Of a stretch of 34,112 nucleotides of DNA, positions 23,451 to 30,665 are shown piece after piece; position 1 is the stretch's first letter; the number at the start of each line of letters is the position of its first letter. This DNA comes from Nonomuraea sp. MG754425 (lineage in GTDB: Bacteria > Actinomycetota > Actinomycetes > Streptosporangiales > Streptosporangiaceae): NCBI RefSeq assembly GCF_021699195.1, contig NZ_SSXE01000005.1, positions 78,770 to 112,881 on the forward strand, written 5' to 3'. The position numbers and the translations under genes were made by a program. The notes under the pieces were generated by a model that saw nothing but the letters and a program-made list of their open reading frames with translations, searched no databases and was not told where the DNA came from.

Positions 23451-23846
23451 GCGCGCATCGTAAACGCGACCCCTACACGTCGTACAGGGTGGGCTCCGCG
23501 CAGTGATCGCGTTCTGCTGGCCGTGCTGCGGGTGTTCTTGCTGGTCGGATGGGCATGCGCCGTGTTTCTCCTCGGTATCGGCGCCGGGGTGACACGGGCA
23601 GATCTGCTGCTGGTGGTGCCCGCCGCGGTGATGCTTGTCGCCCTCGTCGTGACCGGCGTCACGCGGCCTGGCACATCACGGTTGGCGCTAACGCTAACGA
23701 TCGGATCGGCGGCCCAACTGGCGGTCACCACATGGGGCCCGGTCGCGGGGACCCTCCTGACCGTCACGGCCACCGTGGTGGCTGACATGACCATGAGCTT
23801 CCTGCGGCTGTCCGGCCGCAGGTCAACCGGCCCACGACGGGCCTGA
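23436..23846 (+). CDS. Small membrane protein of unknown function
   Basis: 136 residues from GTG 23436 (AGGA 6 nt upstream) or 107 from GTG 23523. About four hydrophobic helices: LRVFLLVGWACAVFLLGIGA, LLLVVPAAVMLVALVVTGV, LALTLTIGSAAQLAVTTWG, VAGTLLTVTATVVADMTM. The C-terminus is basic. The longer start overlaps the divergent minus-strand gene by 15 nt, so the shorter one is also plausible. The frame continues openly upstream through the antisense of the minus gene, but that part has shadow composition. Confidence 0.5.
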   Translation: MGTLHARIVNATPTRRTGWAPRSDRVLLAVLRVFLLVGWACAVFLLGIGAGVTRADLLLVVPAAVMLVALVVTGVTRPGTSRLALTLTIGSAAQLAVTTWGPVAGTLLTVTATVVADMTMSFLRLSGRRSTGPRRA

Positions 23847-23860
23847 CGAAAGGAACGCTG

Positions 23861-24259
23861 ATGATCGAAGTCATCTCGTTCGGGTTCGGCCACGAGCCCC
23901 CGCCGCGCGCCGACCTCCTCATCGACGTGCGCGACGTCCTGCGCAACCCGCACGACCATCCCGCTCTGCGGGAGATGACCGGGATGGACGAGCCCGTCCG
24001 TAGGCACGTGCTGGACACGCCTGGGGCGCTCAGGCTCCTCCACCACGTGGTGGCCACCGCATCCGCTCTCGCCGCCGACCTGGCGCCCCAGAACCGGACG
24101 GTCACGGTGGCATGGGGATGCAGCGGTGGCCGACACCGCGCCGTCGCCCTCGCCGAGGAAACCTTCGCTCTGCTGTGGGCGTCGGGCGCGGACGTCGTCT
24201 CTGTCTCTCACCGTGACGTGGGCAAGTCGCTTCTCGTACCGCAGGGGAGGCAGTCGTGA
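23861..24259 (+). CDS. RapZ C-terminal-domain-like protein
   Basis: 132 residues. DVRDVLRNPHDHPALREMTG, VAWGCSGGRHRAVALAEE and VSVSHRDV follow the pattern of the C-terminal domain of RapZ (YvcJ) proteins, here without the N-terminal P-loop kinase domain. In enterobacterial RapZ this domain binds sRNA or metabolite; in actinomycete mobile elements stand-alone copies occur with no known role. GAAAGGA lies 5-8 nt before ATG 23861, and the gene overlaps the next by 4 nt, so it is coupled to the Nudix gene. Confidence 0.75.
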   Translation: MIEVISFGFGHEPPPRADLLIDVRDVLRNPHDHPALREMTGMDEPVRRHVLDTPGALRLLHHVVATASALAADLAPQNRTVTVAWGCSGGRHRAVALAEETFALLWASGADVVSVSHRDVGKSLLVPQGRQS

Positions 24260-24798
24260 AGGTCTGCGACAACGCCAGCGTCGGAGCCCTCATCTTCGAC
24301 AAGGACGGGCGGCTGCTCGTGTTCGACCGCAACACCGACCCGCCCGGCGTCGCCGGCCCGGCCGGGCACATCGACCACCACGGCGGCCCCATGGACGCCG
24401 TCTGCGCGGAGGTGTTCGAGGAAGTCGGGCTGACCGTCGCGATGGCCGAGCTGGTCACGGGCGGCTGGCGTCCGAACCGGTGCCGCCGCCTGCCCGGCCC
24501 ACGCGGAGTCGGCCACCAGTGGCAGATCTTCCGCGTCGAGGTCGCCGGGGAACTGAACCCGAGCAGACGGGAGACCCGCAACGCCCGCTGGCTCCGGCTG
24601 GACGAGCTCCAGACGCAGACGACGCTCGCGTACGCCCGCGGGCATCTCACCGCCGGGGAGTTCCGCGACCGGCCCGGCCTCGAACCGGTCTGGGTGCAGT
24701 GGCTCACCGACGCGGACCTGGTCGAAGTCAGCCGCGACGACCTCGTCGTGCTCGACCAACTCGCCGCCAACCCTCACGACGAAAGGAAGATCGGATGA
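24256..24798 (+). CDS. Nudix hydrolase-like protein (Pif-like)
   Basis: 180 residues. A Nudix fold (~8-125) has the box GHIDHHGGPMDAVCAEVFEE, continuing VGL. The usual Arg before the first Glu of REUxEE is Ala, and the early Glu is missing, so activity may be altered. In pSAM2 the Nudix protein Pif gives immunity against redundant transfer between carriers; position next to transfer genes suggests the same here (inference). GGGGAGG is 7 nt before GTG 24256, which overlaps the previous stop. It also overlaps the next gene by 4 nt. Confidence 0.75.
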   Translation: MKVCDNASVGALIFDKDGRLLVFDRNTDPPGVAGPAGHIDHHGGPMDAVCAEVFEEVGLTVAMAELVTGGWRPNRCRRLPGPRGVGHQWQIFRVEVAGELNPSRRETRNARWLRLDELQTQTTLAYARGHLTAGEFRDRPGLEPVWVQWLTDADLVEVSRDDLVVLDQLAANPHDERKIG

Positions 24799-25022
24799 CG
24801 AACCAGAGCGAAACCCGGCCGGACATCGGCCGCGGCTACGCCGCCAACGTGTTCGGGCAGGACCCCACAAGCATGGAGCGGACGGCTCTCAACGAGGCCA
24901 AGGACTTCTTCGGCGACGACGTCCGGCTGTGGCTCGATCCCACGTACGTGGCTCAGGACGCATCGGGAGTTGGATACAGGGCGACGATCTACGTGCACGA
25001 GGTCGTGGGGGACGAGCGATGA
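24795..25022 (+). CDS. Small hypothetical protein
   Basis: 75 residues (MTNQSETRPDIGRGYAANVF, later TYVAQDASGVGYRATIYVHE). It seems a small alpha/beta protein with an exposed final strand. It overlaps the Nudix gene by 4 nt (ATGA) and the next by 4 nt. GAAAGGAAG lies just upstream. No family is recognised. Confidence 0.6.
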   Translation: MTNQSETRPDIGRGYAANVFGQDPTSMERTALNEAKDFFGDDVRLWLDPTYVAQDASGVGYRATIYVHEVVGDER

Positions 25023-25381
25023 GCGGCGAGGTCATCACCCGCTACGCCAACCGGGCCGGCGCGGTCGTCGAGCTGCACACCGCCCGGTTCATGACGACGT
25101 GGACCCGCAGCGGTCCTCCGTACGCGGCCAACAAGCCGTACGAGGTGGACGGCTACAACTGGCGCTGCCTGGGCTGCAAGCGGTACGGCCGCCAGGGAGA
25201 GACCTACTACGACCCCGGCTTCGTAGATCGCCGAAAGGCGGAAAACGACGCTCAGGGACATGCCGACGACTGCTCGGCGCTGCCCCCCGAGCCGGAGCCA
25301 CCGCAGAAGCAGGAGGAGCAGCGCCGCCGCGGGCTGACCGCGTGGGTCACCAGCCTCGTGACGACCGAGGAGCGCCGGTGA
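25019..25381 (+). CDS. Small protein with zinc-binding cysteines
   Basis: 120 residues. YNWRCLGCKRYG plus a later HADDC form a Cys-x2-Cys...His-x3-Cys set, likely one zinc site. The C-terminal part is Pro/Gln/Glu-rich then basic (EQRRRGLTAWVTSLVTTEER). It is coupled on both sides through 4-nt overlaps. No function is recognised. Confidence 0.6.
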   Translation: MSGEVITRYANRAGAVVELHTARFMTTWTRSGPPYAANKPYEVDGYNWRCLGCKRYGRQGETYYDPGFVDRRKAENDAQGHADDCSALPPEPEPPQKQEEQRRRGLTAWVTSLVTTEERR

Positions 25382-25557
25382 AGTCCGCAACTCGGCCGCG
25401 CTCCCCGCGTTCGCCGCTGGCCGCCGACGTGCTGTACGGCGTCGCGGGCGCGCTTGCCACCCTCGCGGTCATCACCTACGGGGTGGCTGCCGTGACCAGC
25501 CGCACCCCGAAACCCCGCTCTACCCCGACCTCATCAGGCCGTAGGAGCCACGCATGA
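25378..25557 (+). CDS. Small single-helix membrane protein
   Basis: 59 residues. One transmembrane helix (VLYGVAGALATLAVITYGVA) lies between a basic N-terminus (VKSATRPRSPRSPL) and a Ser/Thr/Pro-rich tail. GTG 25378 overlaps the previous stop by 4 nt and the end overlaps the next gene by 4 nt, which argues for a real gene despite the size. Confidence 0.5.
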   Translation: MKSATRPRSPRSPLAADVLYGVAGALATLAVITYGVAAVTSRTPKPRSTPTSSGRRSHA

Positions 25558-26408
25558 TGCTGACACTTCCTCCCATCGACCTACCCGGCAACACCCACCA
25601 GGTCTCCCCGAACAACTCCACCTACGTCACCAGCGCCGCCCAGTACCGGATGAGCTGGGCCGCCGTCATCGAGCGGAGCCACCCGCGGTGGGACGCGCTC
25701 ACCGAGGGCTTCATCGAGGAGCACCGGCCGACCGACACGTTCGGCGTCGCCGGTCTGGAGAGCCAGGAGCACTCAGCGATGTGGCTCGGCCCGGCCGACA
25801 TCATCGCCCGGTTCGTGGCCAACCCGGTCGCCGTCCCCTGGAGCGAGCTCACGCAGCACGGCGGCTTCGCCGATCGATGGCCGAACGGCAACGCGTGGAA
25901 CGAGCTGATCCCTCACACCACGTGGAACCCCGATGGGCAGGGGATCGTGACCGAGTTCCAGTTCGACGACGGCGGCAGCGTCGTCGTGTACGAGCTGCTC
26001 GGTCGGCCCGCGCTGCTCTCTCCCGGCGTGGACGCCATCGGGGAGGGCCTAGTCCCGGTGGTGACGTTCCACTGCACTCGCTGCCACTACGACGGCGACC
26101 ACAGCGATCGGCACATGTCGGCGGCCCCGGACGACCGCCGCACCGTCTGCAAGAAGGCCCGGCAGCACACGAGGTCCGACCGTTGCCGGGGTGAGGAGGC
26201 CAACGCTCGCGGCGACCAGATGATCGCCGCTGTGCAAGAGGTCATCGGCAAGCCCGTGTCCGGCAGCACGAAGGGCCTTCACGCGGCCTGGTGCCAGAAC
26301 AAGAGGCTCGACCCGCACGACCTCATGGTGTCGAGCTCGTGCGCGGAGGTCCGGGAGGCGCGTACGCACACCGACCGGCACTGCGCGGCGGCCGGGGCGC
26401 GCGGCTGA
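25554..26408 (+). CDS. Hypothetical protein with Cys/His cluster
   Basis: 284 residues. The first ~165 are probably globular and alpha/beta (YRMSWAAVIERSHPRWDALT, later FDDGGSVVVYELLGRPALL). FHCTRCHYDGDHSDRHM and later Cys/His residues may bind zinc. The last ~80 residues are helical and charged. No rep, primase or relaxase motif is visible. GTAGGAG precedes ATG 25554; ATG 25557 is the next codon. It overlaps the following gene by 1 nt. Confidence 0.65.
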   Translation: MMLTLPPIDLPGNTHQVSPNNSTYVTSAAQYRMSWAAVIERSHPRWDALTEGFIEEHRPTDTFGVAGLESQEHSAMWLGPADIIARFVANPVAVPWSELTQHGGFADRWPNGNAWNELIPHTTWNPDGQGIVTEFQFDDGGSVVVYELLGRPALLSPGVDAIGEGLVPVVTFHCTRCHYDGDHSDRHMSAAPDDRRTVCKKARQHTRSDRCRGEEANARGDQMIAAVQEVIGKPVSGSTKGLHAAWCQNKRLDPHDLMVSSSCAEVREARTHTDRHCAAAGARG

Positions 26409-26950
26409 TGAGCGACATCCCCAAGGCAATCGATCAGCTCGACGCTGACGCCGCCGACCCTGCCAACAGCAACGACGCCATCTACATCGAGCTGGTCGCG
26501 TCAGCCGCAGCGCTACTCAAGGCGATCAACGACACGCGCCCGGCCTGCCCGGCGGGTGTCGTCGCGGAAGCCGAGCGTTTCGCCACGGCGGGCGTCGTGG
26601 CGAGTGCGACACCGCTGAGGTTGCCTCCAGGGTTTCCTGCGCAGGGCCTTCAGCTCTACGACAGCGCGGAGGACGACAACCTGTTCGCGCTCGGGCACAT
26701 CAGCGCCGACCGGATGACGGCGGCGGTCGCCGACTGGATTAGGCACATCCGCTTCGCTCCCGACGCTGTGGTGGACGATCCGCTGGCCACCCTCGACGGC
26801 GGCGCCGAGCGGGTGCGGGGCACGATCCAGCACCTGTATGCGATCTTCGACATCAAGGATGTCGGAGTGTGCGCGTTCAGCATCAGGCTCGTGGCTCCGG
26901 AGACCGAGGGCGCGTGTCCGATCACGTACTGGCCGGGGGAGTTCGGATGA
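26408..26950 (+). CDS. Hypothetical protein
   Basis: 180 residues, mainly helical at the start (AIYIELVASAAALLKAINDT) and alpha/beta later (RMTAAVADWIRHIRFAPDAV; VGVCAFSIRLVAPETEG). No membrane helix. The ATG overlaps the previous stop (TGATG) and the stop overlaps the next ATG. No family is recognised; it belongs to the cotranscribed run after the Nudix gene. Confidence 0.6.
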   Translation: MSDIPKAIDQLDADAADPANSNDAIYIELVASAAALLKAINDTRPACPAGVVAEAERFATAGVVASATPLRLPPGFPAQGLQLYDSAEDDNLFALGHISADRMTAAVADWIRHIRFAPDAVVDDPLATLDGGAERVRGTIQHLYAIFDIKDVGVCAFSIRLVAPETEGACPITYWPGEFG

Positions 26951-27291
26951 CGTACGTGCACACAGACGGGCGGCCGGCGGGCGCCCGGATCACGCCGGAG
27001 TCGCATCCGTGCCGGTGGCTGGCGGAGGAGGTGGCGCTGTTCCGGCAGGGCCGCTGTTCCTGGCAGGTCGAGTTCGGCAACGGCAATGGGATCGTCTACT
27101 GCCTTCTGCCGTCCGACTCGGAAGCGGACTTCGGCCACTGCACCGAGCACGCCTTGGCCGTGGAGGAGGACAGCGGCGGCGCGAACTGGTGGGAGGGCCT
27201 GGGGGAGGAGCACGAGGATCCGACGCTGCGGTGGGACGGGCGGTCTGTCGCTGATAGGTCCTCCGGACGGATGATCCAATCCTCCGACTAA
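26947..27291 (+). CDS. Hypothetical protein, last of the coupled run
   Basis: 114 residues. PCRWLAEEVALFRQGRCSW, VYCLLPSDSEADFGHC and ANWWEGLGEEHEDP are notable: Cys, His and Trp are frequent, and the C-terminus is hydrophilic. It overlaps the gene before it by 4 nt (ATGA). No family is recognised. A 353-bp gap without a convincing gene follows. Confidence 0.6.
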   Translation: MTYVHTDGRPAGARITPESHPCRWLAEEVALFRQGRCSWQVEFGNGNGIVYCLLPSDSEADFGHCTEHALAVEEDSGGANWWEGLGEEHEDPTLRWDGRSVADRSSGRMIQSSD

Positions 27292-27644
27292 TCGAAATTC
27301 TCAAGGAAAGCAGCAGGTCGCAGGGTCGGTGGACAGTCACTAACGAGTGGTCATAAAGTGGAATCGACGCGCGATGAGCGCGCCTATCGCGTCTCTGTTA
27401 GTGATGATCAGCTCGATGGTGGCGTGGGAGGCGCGGTCACCGGCTGCCGCACGAGAGAGGGAAGCGAAGCGCAGCGCCCGCCCAGCGCTGCTCTGGCCAT
27501 CCGCTGCGCCGATGCCGCCGCACCACCGATCAACGTTGGCGTAACCGCCAACGACCCTAGATAGCACCGCGGTCCCGGGCTCGCGCCAGCAAGCACCGCC
27601 CGGGACCGCATCCCCCGCCGCCGAAGCGAAGAGGAGTGCCCATC
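27292..27644. other. Intergenic stretch before the excisionase gene, with inverted repeats
   Basis: No convincing gene. It holds TCACTAAC (27337-27344) and GTTAGTGA (27397-27404), an 8-bp inverted repeat 52 bp apart; a 7-bp hairpin GTTGGCG-TAAC-CGCCAAC (27535-27552); and the strong hairpin listed separately. Excisionase or integrase arm sites or an operator could lie here. Several short frames exist on both strands with poor composition. Confidence 0.5.
27569..27609 (+). terminator. 12-bp GC hairpin before the excisionase gene
   Basis: GCGGTCCCGGGC (27569-27580) pairs perfectly with GCCCGGGACCGC (27598-27609) over a 17-nt loop. There is no U tract. It probably separates the upstream run of genes from xis-int, or regulates the latter. 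Confidence 0.5.
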
Positions 27645-28112
27645 ATGGCCGCATCCACCCGACCTGACCAAACCGCCCCTACGCGAGGGCCCCGAGCCGC
27701 GTCCGAGACCGCGCGAAGAGGTGCACGAACGAAGGGGCCGACGCTTGACGACATCGCCGAGCAGGCCGGAGTGTCCAAGGTCTCCGTCGCCTCCGCGCTG
27801 GCCGGCCGCCCTGGCGTCTCGGAGCAGACGAGGGCACGCATCCAGGCCATCGCCCAGGAGATCGGCTGGCAGGCTGGCCCCGCCCGCTCGCGCAGGAATT
27901 CCAGACGCGACGCGACGACGAGCCAGGGCGACGACGAGTGGGTCACCGTCCCCGAGATCATGAGGATGCTCAAGATCGACCGGCGGACCTGGCAGCACTG
28001 GATGACCCGCGGGGAAGTCCCCAAGAATATGTTCAAACTCCCCAATGGGAGCTACCGCGTCCACCGCAACGACTACCAGGCATGGCTTGACGGACTTCGG
28101 GTGGACGTGTGA
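27645..28112 (+). CDS. xis: Excisionase-like protein fused to a LacI-type DNA-binding headpiece
   Basis: 155 residues. Residues ~33-80 are a LacI headpiece (TLDDIAEQAGVSKVSVASAL, then VSEQTRARIQAIAQEIGW), normally at the very N-terminus of a full-length repressor, but no sugar-binding domain follows. Residues ~96-153 are an excisionase/MerR-like winged helix (EWVTVPEIMRMLKIDRRTWQ, then VHRNDYQAWLDGL). It directly precedes and overlaps the integrase by 4 nt, so it is probably the recombination directionality factor, with a second DNA-binding unit. GAGGAG lies 8 nt before ATG 27645; GTG 27636 is too close to it. Confidence 0.75.
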   Translation: MAASTRPDQTAPTRGPRAASETARRGARTKGPTLDDIAEQAGVSKVSVASALAGRPGVSEQTRARIQAIAQEIGWQAGPARSRRNSRRDATTSQGDDEWVTVPEIMRMLKIDRRTWQHWMTRGEVPKNMFKLPNGSYRVHRNDYQAWLDGLRVDV

Positions 28113-29470
28113 GCAGGTCGTACAAGGTCAAGTTCTGGAAGATCAAGCGCAACGCTTCCAGCAAGAAGCCGTCGTACGTGGTGCGCTGGACCGTGGACGG
28201 CAAGGAGTGCTCCTCCACCTTCGGCGGGTCGCAACTGGCGGAAAACTTCCTCTCTGACCTGCGCCAGGCCGCGAAGAACGGGGAGTGGTTCGACACCGAA
28301 ACCGGTCTTCCCCAATCCATGCTCAAGGCCAAGAACAGCCGCACATGGCTGGCACTCGCCAGGGCCTACATGAAAGCTCACTGGCCGCACCTGGCCCCCA
28401 CATCACGTTCGAACACCATGGAGACCCTGGTCGCGGTCACGCTGGTTCTGACGGCTGACCGCAAGGGACGCCCCGACACCGCAGTACTGCGCTACGTGCT
28501 GCGCAAGCACGTGTTTCTCCCTGAGGAGCGCCAGCCACACCCCGACGTCCAGGCCACCACCGCGCTGCGCTGGCTGGAGGCAGCCTCACTGCCGGTGACC
28601 GAACTCACGGAAGCCCGCCACGTCCGCGCAGCTCTCGATGCCGTCGCCCTTTGCCAGGACGGCACCAAGGCCGCGCTCTCGACCTTCCGGCGCAAACGCT
28701 CCACACTGCACCACGTCTTGGAGTACGCCGTCGAACTGGAGGATCTCGACGCCAACCCGCTCGACCGGATCAAGTGGAAGCCGACCAAGTCGAACCCCGC
28801 AGTAGACCGGCGGGTAGTCGTCAATCCCCGGCAGGCGCGCGAACTGCTGATCGCTGTCACGTACATCGGACGCACCCGCGGAGCCAGGATGTCTGCGATG
28901 TTCGCCTGCATGTACTTCGCTGCCCTGCGCCCGTCCGAGACACGAGGACTGCGAGAAAGGGACTGCTATCTCCCGGTGGACGGATGGGGCTACCTCACCA
29001 TCAGGAAGACTCGCCCGCAGAGCAGCCGCGATTTCACCGACTCCGGGGAGGTGTTTGAGGAGCGCGGCCTCAAACATCGTGAAGGGGACGAGGAACGCCT
29101 GGTGCCGATTCCGCCCGAGATGGTCGCCATCCTGCGCGCTCACATCCAGACCTTCGGCACGACCCCGGACGGACGGCTGTTCTACACGCGCAGTGGCGGT
29201 TCGTACCACAGCGATTACACATCAGTGTGGCGGAAGGCCCGTGAGCTGGCTTTCACCCCGGAGCAGGTGTATTCCCCGCTGGCTCGGCGTCCCTACGACC
29301 TGCGGCACGCCGCCGTGTCGCTCTGGCTCAACGCCGGCGTGCATGCCCCCGAGGTTGCTGAGCGGGCCGGGCACACCGTGGCGATTCTGCTGAAGACCTA
29401 CGCCAAGTGCATCGACGGCCAGCAGGAAATCGCGAACAAGCGCATCGAGAAAACGCTGGGCGAGTCATGA
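28109..29470 (+). CDS. int: Tyrosine recombinase (site-specific integrase)
   Basis: 453 residues. An N-terminal arm-binding domain (~5-60: KVKFWKIKRN, PSYVVRWTVDGKE) and a core-binding domain (~70-215) precede the catalytic domain (~235-453). Catalytic residues: Arg274 in AALRPSETRGL, Arg399-His400 in RPYDLRHAAVSLW (the usual first His of HxxR is Tyr396), Gly-His at 421-422, and the nucleophile Tyr431 in LLKTYAKCID. The type is common in AICEs. It overlaps the excisionase gene by 4 nt (GTGA). It inserts the element into and excises it from the chromosome. Confidence 0.93.
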   Translation: MSRSYKVKFWKIKRNASSKKPSYVVRWTVDGKECSSTFGGSQLAENFLSDLRQAAKNGEWFDTETGLPQSMLKAKNSRTWLALARAYMKAHWPHLAPTSRSNTMETLVAVTLVLTADRKGRPDTAVLRYVLRKHVFLPEERQPHPDVQATTALRWLEAASLPVTELTEARHVRAALDAVALCQDGTKAALSTFRRKRSTLHHVLEYAVELEDLDANPLDRIKWKPTKSNPAVDRRVVVNPRQARELLIAVTYIGRTRGARMSAMFACMYFAALRPSETRGLRERDCYLPVDGWGYLTIRKTRPQSSRDFTDSGEVFEERGLKHREGDEERLVPIPPEMVAILRAHIQTFGTTPDGRLFYTRSGGSYHSDYTSVWRKARELAFTPEQVYSPLARRPYDLRHAAVSLWLNAGVHAPEVAERAGHTVAILLKTYAKCIDGQQEIANKRIEKTLGES

Positions 29471-29593
29471 GCGGCAGGGTGTCGGTGCGGAATATACGCG
29501 GAATGATTACGCGGCTGTGTGGCCTGGCTCATCTTTCCTCCCAGGTGAGAGGCCCATCTGTTGGGCGAAATCGCGTCGGTCAGACTAGGTCTC
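29471..29593. other. Probable attachment-site junction (attR side)
   Basis: 123 bp between the integrase stop and the first chromosomal-looking gene. In related elements the attachment core adjoins int. No tRNA or tRNA 3' end is visible, so the target is either a non-tRNA site or not recognisable here. The matching left junction is outside the window. TTGGGC (29562) and TAGGTC (29586) may form a promoter for the next gene. Confidence 0.4.
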
Positions 29594-30481
29594 ATGAGAG
29601 TCGGATTCGCCGTGCCCGTGTCAGGGCCGTGGGCCACACCTGAGAACCTGCGTCGTGTCGCCGTCCGGGCCGAGGAGCTCGGGTATGCGGAGCTCTGGAC
29701 GTTTCAGCGGCTGCTGTATCCGGTCGGGCATGCGATGGGGGTCACCTACCGGGCCGTGCACGACCCGCTCATCACGCTGGCCCACGTCTCGGCCGTGACC
29801 AGCCGGATCCGGCTGGGTGTCGCGGTGGTCAACGCGTACGTGCAGCCCGTGGTGCTGGCCAAGCAGCTCGCCACGCTCCAGACGCTCTCGGGCGGCCGGT
29901 TCAGCGCGGGGCTCGGGCTGGGCTGGCTGCCCGAGGAGTTCGAGGCGACGGGCGTCGACATGGCCCGGCGCGGACGCCGGATCGAGGAGTACGTCGAGGT
30001 GCTGCGCAAGGCGTGGGCCGACGACGTGGTGACGCACGACGGCGACTTCTACCGCGTGCCGCCCGCCCACCTCGACCCCAAGCCGGAGCCGGGGCCGCCG
30101 CCGCTCCTGCTCGGCGGCACGGCCGAGGTCGCGCTGCGCCGCGCCGCCCGGCTGGCCGACGGCTGGGTCAGCTCCAGCAGGGAGGATCTGTCCGCGATCG
30201 CCGGGCGGGTCCGGCTCATCAAGGCGGAGCTGGCGGCGGCGGGGCGGGACGCGGACGCGTTCAGGTTCGTCTGCCGGGGCGTCACCCAGGTGCGCGCCCA
30301 TGACGAGGACCGGCCGCTGACCGGCACCTACGACAAGATCAGGCGGGACGTGGCGGCCCTGGCCGAACAGGGCGTCACCGACGTCTTCCACGACCTGAAC
30401 TTCGACCGCGAGATCCCGGCGGCCGACGCCGGGGAGGCGATGCGCCGGGCCGAGGAGGCGCTGGAGGCGCTGGCGCCCTAG
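29594..30481 (+). CDS. LLM-class F420-dependent oxidoreductase
   Basis: 295 residues, TIM-barrel luciferase-like. Typical blocks are MRVGFAVPVSGPWATPENLR, LGYAELWTF, TSRIRLGVAVVNAYVQPVVL, KQLATLQTLSGGRFSAGLGL, WLPEEFEATG and PPPLLLGGTAEVALRRAARL. The family uses cofactor F420 for hydride transfer to diverse substrates. ATG 29594 has no ribosome-binding site and may be leaderless. It is the first chromosomal-looking gene after the integrase. The following 184 bp hold no gene. Confidence 0.88.
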   Translation: MRVGFAVPVSGPWATPENLRRVAVRAEELGYAELWTFQRLLYPVGHAMGVTYRAVHDPLITLAHVSAVTSRIRLGVAVVNAYVQPVVLAKQLATLQTLSGGRFSAGLGLGWLPEEFEATGVDMARRGRRIEEYVEVLRKAWADDVVTHDGDFYRVPPAHLDPKPEPGPPPLLLGGTAEVALRRAARLADGWVSSSREDLSAIAGRVRLIKAELAAAGRDADAFRFVCRGVTQVRAHDEDRPLTGTYDKIRRDVAALAEQGVTDVFHDLNFDREIPAADAGEAMRRAEEALEALAP

Positions 30482-30630
30482 GCAGACGCCTGGTACATCG
30501 CCGCTGCGAGCGCGTTCCGGCATCAACCATCCCGGGCCTCACCTGGAGATCTCCCCGGACATCGTCGCCGCCCAACGACGACACCTTCGCCTGGGCCGCA
30601 GCCCACGACGCCGTTCTGACCGCCATTCCT

Positions 30631-30662
30631 TTGACCGATAGTACGGTTAGCGATATATATCG
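30631..30662 (+). promoter_or_regulatory. Promoter with palindrome over the -10 box of padR
   Basis: TTGACC (30631-30636), 17 bp, TATATA (30654-30659), then ATG at 30666, so transcription probably starts at the start codon (leaderless). The perfect palindrome CGATATATATCG (30651-30662) covers the -10 box and is a likely PadR operator for autorepression. Confidence 0.7.
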
Positions 30663-30665
30663 GAT

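Noticed and set aside
27340..27567. Short frames on both strands in the gap before the excisionase gene
   Set aside because: They overlap one another, have no clear ribosome-binding site and no recognisable motif; the stretch is better explained as regulatory.
29471..29593. tRNA gene as integration target
   Set aside because: No T-arm (TTCGA-type) or cloverleaf pairing could be found by eye; a tRNA scan would be decisive.
30482..30630. Possible gene remnant between the F420 oxidoreductase and padR
   Set aside because: Some short coding-like stretches, but no continuous frame with a start, and no recognisable family.
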